Positions 33,822 to 44,060 of a stretch of DNA of 64,000 bases are shown piece by piece (positions within the stretch are counted from its first letter, which is position 1; the number at the start of each line of letters is the position of its first letter). The notes beneath the pieces were generated by a model that was given only the letters and a program-made list of their open reading frames with translations, searched no databases and was not told where the DNA came from. A program made the position numbers and the translations under genes. Source of the stretch: Bacilli bacterium (GTDB lineage: Bacteria; Bacillota_I; Bacilli_A; RF39; UBA660); NCBI GenBank assembly GCA_017428485.1, contig JAFRQT010000048.1, positions 1 to 64,000 of the forward strand, in the 5' to 3' direction.

Positions 33822-35795
33822 ATGAAATATTTAAAAATATTTGTAAATGTTTTAATATTTAGTATACTATTTTTCTTAATTCTAAATAAGATTAATGCAG
33901 AAGAATACACGCATTGTAATGATGGATATTGTATAAAAAAATATTCAGTTAATATGGTAGTAAATGAAGATAATTCATTTGATATTACCGAAGATATAGA
34001 TGTATATTTTACTGAATATAAACATGGTATATTTAGAAAATTACCACTTAGAAATAATGTTGTTAGAAATGATGGAACTAAATCTAGCAATAGAGCAAAG
34101 ATTTCTAACATTGAAACTAGTGAAAATAAAAGTGTTTATAACGAAAGTGGATACAAAGTAATTAAGCTTGGTGATGCAGATGTTACAATTATAGGTGATA
34201 AACATTATAAAATTAAATATACTTATGACATAGGAAAAGACAAAGCAAAAGATTTTGATGAATTATATTTTAATATTATTGGTACTGAATGGGGGACAAC
34301 TATTGATAATGTATCATTTAGTATTACAATGCCAAAAGAATATGATACATCAAAAGTTGGATTTTCTGCAGGAAGCAAAGGAACAATTGGTACTACAAAT
34401 TTAACTTATAGTACTGATGGTAATACAATTACTGGAACATATAATCAAAGATTAAACGCATATGAAGGAATTACAATAAGAATAGAGCTTCCTGAAGGAT
34501 ACTTTACTTATGAATATAAACCAAATATTCTTGGAATAGTTGGAATAATACTACCTATTCTATTTGCAATAATCGCATATTCTATATTCAAAAAGAATGG
34601 TGTTGATGATGTTGTAATAGAAACAGTAGAATTTTATCCACCAAATGGTTATAGCAGTTTAGACTTAGGACTATACTATAAAGGAAATGCTGATTCTAAA
34701 GATGTTACTTCCCTACTCATCTATCTAGCTAATAAGGGATATCTAAAAATTACTGATAGAGATGAGGAAGGAAAATTATTAAAACATGGTAATTTCTATA
34801 TAACAAAATTAAAAGAATATGATGGGAATGATTCTAGAGAAGAAAAATTCTTAAAAGAATTATTTGTTAAAAGAAAAAAATATTCTTTCTTTGGAAAAGA
34901 AATTAAAGACGAAAACGAAGATAAGAATACAGTTGAAAAATCTGATTTAACTGACAGATTTTATAAAACAATAAGTAGTATATTAAAAAGTACAAATACT
35001 AAAGATAAAAGAAACAAAATGTTTGAAAAGACAAGTTTTGGAAAATCATTCTTAATGATATTATTAGGGATTGTACCACTAGTTATACTAATTGGATATT
35101 TAATTAATGCTGGAGTTGATCCTGATCTGTTAATGGCATTCGGAATGGTTGGTATGGTTATATATTTCACACTTGTATTTGCATTATCATCAGTTTTTTT
35201 AAAATTCTATGATCCCAATCAATATAAAGCAAGTGTTAAAACAACTGCAGGTTCAATAATTGCAAATATAATTCCTATAATATTTGCAATAGTATTTTGC
35301 ATAATTTTCTATTATGGACTTAGAAATAATATTGATTTTGATTTAATAACAATATTAACAGTTACTGTTACTACGCTATCAATTGCTAGCATACGTGCTT
35401 GTAGAGTTGGACTTCAAAAGAGAACTCAATTTGGAAATGAAATATTAGGAAAGATAAATGGTTTCAAGAATTTTTTAGAAACTGCAGAAAAAGATAAATT
35501 AGAAGCATTAGTTAGTGAAAATCCAACATATTTTTATGATATCTTACCTTATACATATGTTTTGGGAGTATCAAAAAAATGGATTTCTAAATTTGAATCA
35601 ATTGCTATTGAACCACCTGAATGGTATGATTATGGTCATACAGCATTTAATGTTGGGATGATGGATACATTTATGGATAAAACTATTGTATCTGCCGCGA
35701 GTACTCTAAATTCTAGTCCTTCAGATTCTGGAGGTTCCGGAGGTGGAGGATCATCTGGCGGTGGATCAGGTGGTGGCGGTGGAGTTTCTTGGTAA
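33822..35795 (+). CDS. DUF2207 membrane protein, 657 aa
   Basis: Signal peptide (first 27 residues), an outer DUF2207 domain with DIDVYFTEYKHGIFRKLP, a membrane helix near 240, a cytoplasmic region with SSLDLGLYYKGNADSKDVTSLLIYLANKGYL, further helices near 410-540, and a Gly/Ser tail (GGSGGGGSSGGG, VSW at the end). This is the standard layout of DUF2207 proteins coupled to LemA. Function unknown; LemA-linked membrane complex inferred. AGGAGA overlaps the end of lemA. Confidence 0.9.
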   Translation: MKYLKIFVNVLIFSILFFLILNKINAEEYTHCNDGYCIKKYSVNMVVNEDNSFDITEDIDVYFTEYKHGIFRKLPLRNNVVRNDGTKSSNRAKISNIETSENKSVYNESGYKVIKLGDADVTIIGDKHYKIKYTYDIGKDKAKDFDELYFNIIGTEWGTTIDNVSFSITMPKEYDTSKVGFSAGSKGTIGTTNLTYSTDGNTITGTYNQRLNAYEGITIRIELPEGYFTYEYKPNILGIVGIILPILFAIIAYSIFKKNGVDDVVIETVEFYPPNGYSSLDLGLYYKGNADSKDVTSLLIYLANKGYLKITDRDEEGKLLKHGNFYITKLKEYDGNDSREEKFLKELFVKRKKYSFFGKEIKDENEDKNTVEKSDLTDRFYKTISSILKSTNTKDKRNKMFEKTSFGKSFLMILLGIVPLVILIGYLINAGVDPDLLMAFGMVGMVIYFTLVFALSSVFLKFYDPNQYKASVKTTAGSIIANIIPIIFAIVFCIIFYYGLRNNIDFDLITILTVTVTTLSIASIRACRVGLQKRTQFGNEILGKINGFKNFLETAEKDKLEALVSENPTYFYDILPYTYVLGVSKKWISKFESIAIEPPEWYDYGHTAFNVGMMDTFMDKTIVSAASTLNSSPSDSGGSGGGGSSGGGSGGGGGVSW

Positions 35796-35820
35796 TATAA
35801 GAACGTTTACACATTAAAAT

Positions 35821-35855
35821 AAAAGTTAAATATATTTCTTTATATTTAACTTTTT
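35821..35855 (+). terminator. Terminator of the lemA-DUF2207 operon
   Basis: AAAAGTTAAATATA / TATATTTAACTTTTT hairpin. Confidence 0.7.
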
Positions 35856-35883
35856 AAATGCTATAATTATTTTGGTGAAAGAT

Positions 35884-36804
35884 ATGACAAGAACAGAAAG
35901 GTTGTTAAGAATACTAATTCTATTATTACTCGCATTTATTTCTTATATTTTCTATTTATTTCATGACAATATAATTAGAAGTGTTAAGTCATTTATAGAT
36001 AATTTTAGAGAACAAGAAGTAATAGTTCCTTATGATCAAACTGTTCATCATATTGATTACAAGTTTAAAACTGTTACTGAAACAACTAATTTTAAACCTA
36101 TGAATATTGATGATATTAAAAATATATACTATACAGTTTTAAATAACGGATGGAAAGATTTTACATTCTATTGTCCAAAAGAATACGAAAAATGCATTGA
36201 TGATGTTAAAGTAATAGCTGACAGAAACGAATATATATCTCAAATTAATAATTATGTTAGTCCATATAATTCATATATAAAATATAATACATTATTAGTG
36301 AATGACAAAGAAATACATTTATCAGTAGATAAGTTATATAATGATGACGAAATAATTAAAATTGATAATGAAATAGATAGAATATTTAATGAATTAAATA
36401 TAAAAGATGCAACCGATGTGTTTGGTACGGTCAAAAAAATACATGATTATATTATAGAAAATACAACTTATGATGATGATTATGTTAAAGGAGAATATAC
36501 TATATCAAATAAAGCAAATGGTGCTTTATTCAATAAAATTGCTTTATGTAGTGGATATTCAGATTTATTCTCAATTATGTTAAATAGATTAAATATTCCT
36601 AATTTTAGAGTATCAAATGATGAACACATATGGAATGTAATTTATTACAACAATAACTGGCATCATATAGATATCACTTGGGATGATGATGAAAGAAATA
36701 AAAATAATACATATAATTTCTATATGATTAATACAAAAGAATTACTTGAAAAAGATAGTGATATTCACGCATTTAATATTTCAACATATTTAGAATTAAA
36801 TTAA
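35884..36804 (+). CDS. Transglutaminase-like protein, 306 aa
   Basis: Start at ATG 35884 behind GGTGAAAGAT. One N-terminal membrane helix (about 8-24), then a region of unknown type and a transglutaminase-like fold: CSGYSDLFSIML carries the Cys near 218, NDEHIWNVIYYNN the His, and HHIDITWDD the Asp. Such proteins act as peptidases or cross-linkers outside the cell. It ends at a terminator shared with miaA. Confidence 0.82.
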   Translation: MTRTERLLRILILLLLAFISYIFYLFHDNIIRSVKSFIDNFREQEVIVPYDQTVHHIDYKFKTVTETTNFKPMNIDDIKNIYYTVLNNGWKDFTFYCPKEYEKCIDDVKVIADRNEYISQINNYVSPYNSYIKYNTLLVNDKEIHLSVDKLYNDDEIIKIDNEIDRIFNELNIKDATDVFGTVKKIHDYIIENTTYDDDYVKGEYTISNKANGALFNKIALCSGYSDLFSIMLNRLNIPNFRVSNDEHIWNVIYYNNNWHHIDITWDDDERNKNNTYNFYMINTKELLEKDSDIHAFNISTYLELN

Positions 36805-36832
36805 AATAGAAGATTTCTCTTCTATTTTTTTT
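36803..36832. terminator. Bidirectional intrinsic terminator
   Basis: AAAATAGAAGA / TCTTCTATTTT hairpin with T-tract, between the transglutaminase-like gene and miaA. Confidence 0.8.
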
Positions 36833-37706
36833 CAATATAATTTATTATTTCATTTATTGTTTTATTAAAATCATCATAATTAACATCAAACCAAATTATA
36901 TCTTTCATTTGATTATTAAACCAAGTAAATTGTCTTTTAGCATAATGTCTAGTATTTTGTTTTATTAATTCTTTAGCTCTATCTAATGATATTTCATTAT
37001 TAAAATAGCTATTTAATTCTTTATAGCCAATAATGTTTGTAAAGTTTTTATACTTCTTAGAATATAATTTTTTTGCTTCTTCTAATAAGCCTTCTTCAAA
37101 CATTTTATCTACTCTATCATTAGCTTTTTGATAAAGTGTTTCTCTATCTGTTTTAAGACCAATTAAAGTAAAATCATATATTCTCTTATTTATATTATCT
37201 GTTTTAGAATTTACCTTTCCTGTCTCATAAAATCTTCTTATAAATCTTTCTAACCTTTGTCTATTATTAATATGAATATCATTATTACTATCAATTCTAT
37301 CTGCGATAGATTTCAATTCTTTATTATTGTAAATACTAAAATCCATATCCACTTTATTACTTTCATCAAGATTATAGTCATATAGCAATGCTTTAATATA
37401 TAATCCAGAGCCACCAACTATAACAATATTTTTATCTTCTTTAATAAATTTATCTAATAGTTTTCTGCCTTCTTTTTGGTAATCAAATAAGGTATAATCA
37501 GCATTTAAAGAAACTAAATCTAACATATAATGAGAAACATTTTCTTTTTCATCTTCAGTTATTTTTGCTGTAGCAATTATAGGCTCTTTGTATATTTGAG
37601 TAGAATCTGCATTAATTATAATAGCATTATACTTATGAGCAAGTTCAATTGATAACTTAGTCTTACCAGTTGCAGTAGGACCAACTAAACATATAATTTT
37701 ACTCAT
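36822..37706 (-). CDS. miaA: tRNA dimethylallyltransferase MiaA
   Basis: Adds a dimethylallyl group to A37 of tRNAs reading UNN codons. Start at ATG 37706, which follows AAGTGAT; it overlaps the stop of the 52-aa gene. The 294 aa protein has the P-loop GPTATGKTKLS, the conserved DSTQIYKEP, GGSGLYIKALLY near 100 and the C-terminal TRHYAKRQFTWF. In this window it ends the yqeG-yqeH-mutL operon, an arrangement like the mutSL-miaA order in Firmicutes. Confidence 0.96.
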   Translation of the reverse strand: MSKIICLVGPTATGKTKLSIELAHKYNAIIINADSTQIYKEPIIATAKITEDEKENVSHYMLDLVSLNADYTLFDYQKEGRKLLDKFIKEDKNIVIVGGSGLYIKALLYDYNLDESNKVDMDFSIYNNKELKSIADRIDSNNDIHINNRQRLERFIRRFYETGKVNSKTDNINKRIYDFTLIGLKTDRETLYQKANDRVDKMFEEGLLEEAKKLYSKKYKNFTNIIGYKELNSYFNNEISLDRAKELIKQNTRHYAKRQFTWFNNQMKDIIWFDVNYDDFNKTINEIINYIEKK

Positions 37707-37857
37707 TTTTATCACTTGTATTTTTATTAGTTAAAATTAATTTTTGCTCATCATCATCATCTGCCCTTAAATCTAATTGACCAGTTACAAACAAATATTC
37801 TAAATATTCTTCAAATAGATCTTCTTGACTTTTATAATCTTCTAATATATTATTCAT
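37699..37857 (-). CDS. Acidic 52-aa miniprotein between mutL and miaA
   Basis: ATG at 37857 lies seven bases inside the 3' end of mutL and follows AAAGGA; the stop overlaps the start of miaA by eight bases. The product is acidic, with a run of Asp (RADDDDEQKL) and no membrane helix. No family recognised. The tight overlaps on both sides and the ribosome-binding site point to a real, translationally coupled gene rather than a chance frame. Confidence 0.62.
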   Translation of the reverse strand: MNNILEDYKSQEDLFEEYLEYLFVTGQLDLRADDDDEQKLILTNKNTSDKNE

Positions 37858-39646
37858 TACCATTCATTCCTTTCGCAAAATTAACTCTTTTAAATAATTT
37901 TTCTAATTCATAAATAGGATATTTAATTATAGTTGGTCTTCCATGAGGACATGTATATGGAAATTTACATTTAAATAAATTATTTATTAATGCTTCCTGT
38001 TCTTCATACGTAATAGCAGTATTACCTTTAACACTTGATTTGCATGCTAAAGTTGCAGCAACCCTATCATTGAATTTTGTTTTATCAAATTTATCTTTAA
38101 ATTCACCAACTAGTTCAAATATTTTTCTAATACTTTCATCTTCAGTTCCTTCTCTTATCCATGTTGGATGAGCTGTAACTCTAAAAGTATTTTTTCCAAA
38201 TTCTTCAACTTCAATTCCAATATTTTTTATTTCCTCAATATTATTTTTTATGTTCATAAATTCATTATGAGAAAATTCTAACTGTAATGGAAATAACATA
38301 CTAGTTGTGTATACTTTCTTGTTATCCATTTCTTTTAATATTCTTTCATAATTTGTTCTTTCAGCAGCAGCATGTATATCAATCATATACATTGTATCTT
38401 CATCATGAGCAATTAAATATGTTCCAAGAGCAAGTCCAACAGGTTTAATCAATAAATTTTCTTTCTTAATTGATTCTTCATCATATTTAACATCTTCATT
38501 TGAACTTAAATCTAATCTTACTTCTTCTATTTCTCTTTTCTCAGGTGTTTCATTTTGCTCTATATCATCATTATTAAAAAGATTTTCATTAATACTATAT
38601 TCATTGTAATCGTAGTTATTATAATTATTATTTGATGTCTCGATATATGGTTTAAATAAATTATCTGAACTAGTTATAGCAGTTTTGATTATATTAAATA
38701 ATAAGTCATTTAAACTTTCTAATTTAGAAAACTTAATATCTTGTTTAGTTGGATGGATATTAACATCTATTATAGTTGGATCTGTTTCTATATTAATTAC
38801 AACTATAGGAAATTTATTTTCAGCAAGTACAGTATGATATGCTTCTTTAATAGTTCTATTTACAGATTGATTAGTAACAACTCTTCCATTAACAAAAGTA
38901 ATCATATTATTTCTATTTGATTTTGAAATATTTAAATTACTAATATATCCATTAATAGTATAATCATAATTTTCTCCACTTATTTTAATCATATTTTTAG
39001 ATGTATTATATCCAAATATTTCATGTATTACTTTAAATAAATCATTGCTACCTGATGTTTTTAAAATTACTTTATCATCATTTATTAAAGTAAAAGATAT
39101 GCTAGGATGAGAAAGAGCTAGTTTTTCAATAAAGCCTGTTGTATAAGCAAGTTCAGTATATAAACTTTTCATAAATTTTAAACGGGCTGGAGTATTATAA
39201 AATAGATCTTTTACTTCAATAATAGTTCCTTTTCTCATACTTCCTATTGCTTCTTCTTTAATAACACCAGCATCTAACCTTAATAATGTTGCTTCTTTTC
39301 CGTCATTTGTATCAAGAACAACATTACTTACAGCAGATATAGCAGCAAGTGCTTCACCTCTAAACCCAAGAGTTCCAATAAAGAATAAGTCATTTTCATT
39401 CTTAATCTTACTTGTTGCATGTCTAAAAAAGCAAAGTTTAGCATCCTCTTTTGACATACCACATCCATCATCAACAATTTTAATACTTTTAGTACCTGAT
39501 TCAATTAATTCAATTTTAATATTTTTACTACCAGCATCAATACTATTTTCAACTAATTCTTTTACAACATTAGCAATTCTTTCTACAACTTCTCCTGCTG
39601 CGATCTTATTTGCTAATTCTTCACTCATTATATTAATCTTTGTCAT
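37850..39646 (-). CDS. mutL: DNA mismatch repair protein MutL
   Basis: GHKL ATPase that relays mismatch recognition by MutS to strand incision. N-terminal motifs: ENSIDAGSK near 37, DDGCGM near 58, GTLGFRGEALAAIS near 90. The C-terminal endonuclease motif DIHAAAERTNYE (variant of DQHAxxExxxxE) is present, as are ACKSSVKG and CPHGRP, so the protein should nick DNA itself. 598 aa is normal. It starts one base after yqeH. mutS is not in the window. Confidence 0.95.
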   Translation of the reverse strand: MTKINIMSEELANKIAAGEVVERIANVVKELVENSIDAGSKNIKIELIESGTKSIKIVDDGCGMSKEDAKLCFFRHATSKIKNENDLFFIGTLGFRGEALAAISAVSNVVLDTNDGKEATLLRLDAGVIKEEAIGSMRKGTIIEVKDLFYNTPARLKFMKSLYTELAYTTGFIEKLALSHPSISFTLINDDKVILKTSGSNDLFKVIHEIFGYNTSKNMIKISGENYDYTINGYISNLNISKSNRNNMITFVNGRVVTNQSVNRTIKEAYHTVLAENKFPIVVINIETDPTIIDVNIHPTKQDIKFSKLESLNDLLFNIIKTAITSSDNLFKPYIETSNNNYNNYDYNEYSINENLFNNDDIEQNETPEKREIEEVRLDLSSNEDVKYDEESIKKENLLIKPVGLALGTYLIAHDEDTMYMIDIHAAAERTNYERILKEMDNKKVYTTSMLFPLQLEFSHNEFMNIKNNIEEIKNIGIEVEEFGKNTFRVTAHPTWIREGTEDESIRKIFELVGEFKDKFDKTKFNDRVAATLACKSSVKGNTAITYEEQEALINNLFKCKFPYTCPHGRPTIIKYPIYELEKLFKRVNFAKGMNGNE

Positions 39647-39647
39647 A

Positions 39648-40649
39648 CTATATCATACTCTTTCTTTTACTAATCATCTTGTTATCAAGTGAAAATACTC
39701 TTATCATTCCAACTTTAGTTATTCTTACAAATCCTAAACCATTTATTAAAATATCAGTTGGTTCATTTATTTCATACTCCATATTTGGAAGTATTCTTAA
39801 TTTATCATTTTTAGATTTAATTTTTTCATATCTTAATTTATCATTCATGTAAAAACTAAAACTATTTGATTTTAAAGATGTATTTTCAATTCTCAAAATA
39901 TCGTTTACAATTATAGAATATCCACTTTTTACCTGGAAAGTTTTTACTTTTAATTCTTTTTTAGGATATAGTTTTACTACTTTTCCATAATCAACAAAAT
40001 TATATATTGCATCATTGTCTATAAATCCAGGGGTATCAACAATAGTTAATTTATTATTTAATTTAATTGCTATATAAGATGCAGTTGTATTAGGAATGGC
40101 ACTAGTAGTAATGGTTGGTGATTTACTTAAACTAGTTAGTATATGATTAATGAAAGTAGATTTCCCACAATTAGTAAATCCCACTATATATAAACGTCTT
40201 ACATTATCTTTATTTAACTTTTCTAAAAATTTATCAATGTTATAATTTTTGAATGAACTAACACACATTATATTTTCTGTATCAAGTAAATTTTCTTTAA
40301 TATAACTAATTACTTTCTTTTCTTTTAAACTTTTAGGTAATACATCTTTTTTAGTAATAAGAATATATTTATTATTTCTAAATTTATTTATATATTTTTT
40401 AATATTTTCATTAATATTTAACGCATCAATTAAAAATGCAACAGATGCTATTTTATCACTATTAATATTTCTAATGATACCGTCTGTATCTATTTTTTTA
40501 TCAAGCACACTATATTCTCCATAATGCATTATTTTAAAGCATCTTTCACAGTAATCTGATTTATCATAAACACTTAATTTAACAAATCCTTCTTTATTTA
40601 CTGAATCGCTTTGTAAAACACTACCACAACCTAAACACTTCTTATTCAA
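39648..40649 (-). CDS. yqeH: Ribosome biogenesis GTPase YqeH
   Basis: Circularly permuted GTPase of 30S assembly. An N-terminal zinc ribbon (CLGCG...CERC) comes first, then the permuted G4 motif TKKD in LITKKDVLPKS, G1 as GFTNCGKSTFINH and G3 as DTPG. The C-terminal part binds RNA or protein. 333 aa is normal. The gene overlaps yqeG by eight bases. Confidence 0.94.
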   Translation of the reverse strand: MNKKCLGCGSVLQSDSVNKEGFVKLSVYDKSDYCERCFKIMHYGEYSVLDKKIDTDGIIRNINSDKIASVAFLIDALNINENIKKYINKFRNNKYILITKKDVLPKSLKEKKVISYIKENLLDTENIMCVSSFKNYNIDKFLEKLNKDNVRRLYIVGFTNCGKSTFINHILTSLSKSPTITTSAIPNTTASYIAIKLNNKLTIVDTPGFIDNDAIYNFVDYGKVVKLYPKKELKVKTFQVKSGYSIIVNDILRIENTSLKSNSFSFYMNDKLRYEKIKSKNDKLRILPNMEYEINEPTDILINGLGFVRITKVGMIRVFSLDNKMISKRKSMI

Positions 40650-41166
40650 AATATTTCCCCCTTATAAAAACGTCTTTTTTAGCTAAATGATTAAATATAT
40701 ATTTTTCTAGTAATCTGTTTAACAAAGTAACACTATGATCATGCTCTGATAAAGGATTTACTAAAACACTTGTTATATCAAGTTTATTGGCACCATAAAT
40801 ATCTGTAATAAGTTGATCTCCTATTGCAGCTACTTCGGTATGTTTACATTTTAATTTTTCCATTATTCTTATATATTTATCTTTTTTTGGTTTTAATGAG
40901 AAAGCACATGCATCAACCATTAAATAATTTTTAAAAGCCTCAATTCTATGCTTTGGTGAATTAGAAAAAATAATAATTTTAAATCCTTTATCTTTTAACT
41001 CATCAAATAGCTTTTTTAGTCTCTTGGTTGGTTTATTAACATGTGGAGGTGTAATTGTATTATCCATATCAAAAAGAAGTACTCTTATACCTTTTTTATA
41101 TAATTTATCATAATTAATATAATAAATACTCTTTTGATAAACATCTGGCATAAATTTTTCAACCAT
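40642..41166 (-). CDS. yqeG: YqeG family HAD IIIA-type phosphatase
   Basis: HAD-superfamily phosphatase with the nucleophile motif DMDNTITPP, SNSPKHR (motif II) and GDQLITDIYGANK (motif IV). It is 174 aa and coupled to yqeH, as in Bacillus. Substrate unknown. The start follows GAGGTG. Confidence 0.92.
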   Translation of the reverse strand: MVEKFMPDVYQKSIYYINYDKLYKKGIRVLLFDMDNTITPPHVNKPTKRLKKLFDELKDKGFKIIIFSNSPKHRIEAFKNYLMVDACAFSLKPKKDKYIRIMEKLKCKHTEVAAIGDQLITDIYGANKLDITSVLVNPLSEHDHSVTLLNRLLEKYIFNHLAKKDVFIRGKYFE

Positions 41167-41222
41167 AATAACACCTCTTTGTTAATTATATCATTTTTTA
41201 TAAATATTTTACATATTTATAA

Positions 41223-42248
41223 TTACCATTTAATATTTTTAGATTCTTTTCCTAAAATATCTTTTATTTGCTCTAAATAATTCATTTTTTCATTTTCATC
41301 ATGCATTAAATAATATTGATAGTTGGTATAGCATGGATATGGATTTACCTCTATAATCTCAGGACCATTTTTAGTAATGGCAACATCAAATCCTATAAAT
41401 CTAATATTAGGTACTAATAAAGCAGCTTTTTTGCACATATTTATGGTTTCTTTCATGAAAGGTATCTTTATACCTTTAAACACATAATTAGTGACAGGAT
41501 GCTTTAAAAATATATTTAAATCATCATCAACCATATTTGATATTAAATTACCATCTTCATCTAATCTTCCTTGAATATCATGAGAACTTATTGTATCAGT
41601 TTTACCATCATTTATTCTAAGTATTCTTTCTAATATATGAACATTATTATCTTTTAAAATAGTTACTATTCTAATATTATTTACTGCATATTTATTTATT
41701 TTATTTAATTCTTCATGTTGAATTATTTCTTCTTCAATTAAATATTGTCTATTTTTAATAAGCTGTTTACATAGTTTATTTATATCATTTATTTCAGATA
41801 CTTTAATTCTTTTAACTCCTTGTCCGCCGAATCCATCTACTAGTTTTGCAAATACATATTTTTTGTTATCTAAAAATTTTTCAAAATCGGATATATTTGT
41901 TACTCTTAAATCAATATATTTTCTATTAATAAAATCTCTGAATATTCTATTACAAATTATCTTGTCATCCATCACTATTCTATATTCAATTGGATTTAAA
42001 TAAGCAAGCAATTTTCTATAGTTTTCTCCAGTTAACATTTTATCTCTATCTTCAGAATTAAGGTTGGCATAGTTGCCTTTCATATAATCTACATAACCAA
42101 GTTTAGAATCAAATACTCTTTTAGCGTAATCTAATTTAATTTTTAGCTTACTTCGATTGTTTAACTTTGCTTCTCTATTTAAAACCTCATTCATTCTTTT
42201 AAATTGAATATTTTTAATTCTATTGATAAAGTATTTTAGTTTTGACAT
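41223..42248 (-). CDS. ATP-grasp protein (sugar-transfer associated type), 341 aa
   Basis: Start at ATG 42248 behind GGTGATTA; the longer frame begins 12 bases earlier without an RBS. The ATP-grasp core is visible: FAKLVDGFGGQGVKRI (nucleotide loop), YLIEEEIIQHEEL, and RFIGFDVAIT ... GPEIIEVNPYPC with the Mg-binding Glu and Asn. The family ligates amino acids or sugars in cell-surface polymer synthesis; the substrate is unknown here. It stands alone between obg and yqeG. Confidence 0.83.
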   Translation of the reverse strand: MSKLKYFINRIKNIQFKRMNEVLNREAKLNNRSKLKIKLDYAKRVFDSKLGYVDYMKGNYANLNSEDRDKMLTGENYRKLLAYLNPIEYRIVMDDKIICNRIFRDFINRKYIDLRVTNISDFEKFLDNKKYVFAKLVDGFGGQGVKRIKVSEINDINKLCKQLIKNRQYLIEEEIIQHEELNKINKYAVNNIRIVTILKDNNVHILERILRINDGKTDTISSHDIQGRLDEDGNLISNMVDDDLNIFLKHPVTNYVFKGIKIPFMKETINMCKKAALLVPNIRFIGFDVAITKNGPEIIEVNPYPCYTNYQYYLMHDENEKMNYLEQIKDILGKESKNIKW

Positions 42249-42291
42249 TGTAATCACCATAAATATTTTATCATAATTTATTTCATAAAAA

Positions 42292-42314
42292 AAAGATTAT
42301 TAATATAATCTTTC
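42292..42314 (-). terminator. Intrinsic terminator after obg
   Basis: AAAGATTAT / ATAATCTTT hairpin downstream of obg. Confidence 0.7.
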
Positions 42315-43580
42315 TTCATATTCAAATTCTTTATCTAAGATTACTACTATATCACCGGTTTTAGCGCCAAGTGATTTTAATTCATCATCTACTCCAAGAT
42401 TTTTAAGTTTTGATGCAAACCTTAAAGCAGATTCATCTGAATTAAATCTAGTCATTTTTAGAAGTTTTTCTAGTTTTTCTCCTGTAACTATCCATTTATT
42501 GCCATTTCGTTTAATTTGATATGGTTTTTCGTGCTTAAATTCATATAATACATAATCTTCAAATTCACTTTGTTCAAATGGATCTTCATCAGGAATACTT
42601 AATAGTAATTCTTTTAATTTATATATCAGTTCATGAATTCCTAATTTAGTTGCAGCACTAATTTCAACTACTTCTAAGCTTGGATATTCTTTTTTGAATC
42701 TTTCTAAATTATCTTTTGAACCATCTAAATCCATTTTATTAGCCACTATTAATTCTTTTTTATTATATAAGTGTTCATCATATTTTTTAAGTTCATTTCT
42801 AATAATTTTGTAGTCTTCAATAACATCTCTACCATCAACCTGTGCCATATCAAGTACATGACATATAACTTTACAACGACTTACATGTTTTAAGAATTTA
42901 TCTCCTAGTCCCACTCCTTCACTAGCGCCCTCAATAAGACCAGGAAGATCTGCTACAACATAACTGTAATCATCAGCTTTAACCACACCTAAGTTTGGAG
43001 TTAATGTAGTAAAATGATAATCAGCTATTTTAGGTTTAGCAGCACTAATTACACTAATTAATGAACTTTTACCAACAGATGGAAAGCCTACAAGTCCAAC
43101 ATCTGCCAAAAGATGAAGTTCAACAAGAATGTTTCTTTCCTCCCCAGGTTCTCCAAGTTCACTAGTATATGGTGCTTTATTTTTATTTGTCATAAAAGCA
43201 GCATTGCCCTTACCTCCACGACCACCTTTAGCAACAATACATTCTTGTCCATCCTTAGTAAGGTCACAAATAATTAAGTTAGTATCAGTATCTTTAACTG
43301 TTGTTCCAATTGGAACCATAACTATTTTATCACTAGCAGATTCTCCTGTTTGATTTCTTCCTCTACCCATTTGACCACTATCTGCTTTTAATATTTTATT
43401 ATATCTTAAATCAATTAGTGTTCTAAGGCCTTTATCTGCTTTAAAAATAATACTGCCACCTCTACCGCCATTACCGCCATCAGGTCCACCTAAAGGAACA
43501 TATTTTTCACGCAAAAAAGAAGTACAACCATCTCCACCTTTACCAGCAATTAATTTTAATTTTACTTCATCGATAAACAT
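42300..43580 (-). CDS. obgE: Obg family GTPase
   Basis: Essential GTPase in 50S maturation and stress signalling. Start at ATG 43580 behind AGAGGTG. The N-terminal Obg fold is rich in Gly loops (GGPDGGNGGRGG), the GTPase domain has GFPSVGKSSL, DLPGLIEGASEGVGLG and NKMD, and the C-terminal OCT domain (YEFKHEKPYQI, GAKTGDIVVI) is present. 426 aa is usual. Monocistronic. Confidence 0.96.
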   Translation of the reverse strand: MFIDEVKLKLIAGKGGDGCTSFLREKYVPLGGPDGGNGGRGGSIIFKADKGLRTLIDLRYNKILKADSGQMGRGRNQTGESASDKIVMVPIGTTVKDTDTNLIICDLTKDGQECIVAKGGRGGKGNAAFMTNKNKAPYTSELGEPGEERNILVELHLLADVGLVGFPSVGKSSLISVISAAKPKIADYHFTTLTPNLGVVKADDYSYVVADLPGLIEGASEGVGLGDKFLKHVSRCKVICHVLDMAQVDGRDVIEDYKIIRNELKKYDEHLYNKKELIVANKMDLDGSKDNLERFKKEYPSLEVVEISAATKLGIHELIYKLKELLLSIPDEDPFEQSEFEDYVLYEFKHEKPYQIKRNGNKWIVTGEKLEKLLKMTRFNSDESALRFASKLKNLGVDDELKSLGAKTGDIVVILDKEFEYEERLY

Positions 43581-43641
43581 ATTATGCACCTCTTTTCAAA
43601 AACATTATATCAAAACAAAAGATGTATTTCTACACCTTATA

Positions 43642-44058
43642 TTAAATGTGTCTTTTTAATTGATATTCTTGTTGTAAAGTTGTAACAGAATCACATATAG
43701 ACATTTGTTGTATTAACTCTAGATATGCATTTCTTACTAGATTCATACTATGATTAGTTTCATATATTATTCCAATATCTTTTCTATCCAAATATTCACC
43801 GCAATCTAAGCATACACAATCCTTATCCATAAATTTATCACTTGAATTATGAAGACCATATTCATGTTTGCAATTATAATTATCTGATATTATTGTATCT
43901 AACATACTAACTTTATCCTTTGGATTGTTTGTTTTAGAAGCAGCTTGTCTAAATATTTCTTTTGTTTCTGGATCTTGAATAGATTCTGTTATTTTTTCTG
44001 CTTCTTCTCTTTCTTTTCTAAGTATTCTAAGTAATACTAATTTTTCCATTTCTTTCAT
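43642..44058 (-). CDS. Hypothetical protein with Cys pairs, 138 aa
   Basis: Helical, charged N-terminal half (LRKEREEAEKITESI) and a C-terminal half with CKHEYGLH and CVCLDCGEYLDRKD, which looks like a small zinc-binding site. No family recognised. It is the last gene of a run that starts with the 64-aa gene. Confidence 0.65.
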   Translation of the reverse strand: MKEMEKLVLLRILRKEREEAEKITESIQDPETKEIFRQAASKTNNPKDKVSMLDTIISDNYNCKHEYGLHNSSDKFMDKDCVCLDCGEYLDRKDIGIIYETNHSMNLVRNAYLELIQQMSICDSVTTLQQEYQLKRHI

Positions 44059-44060
44059 AA

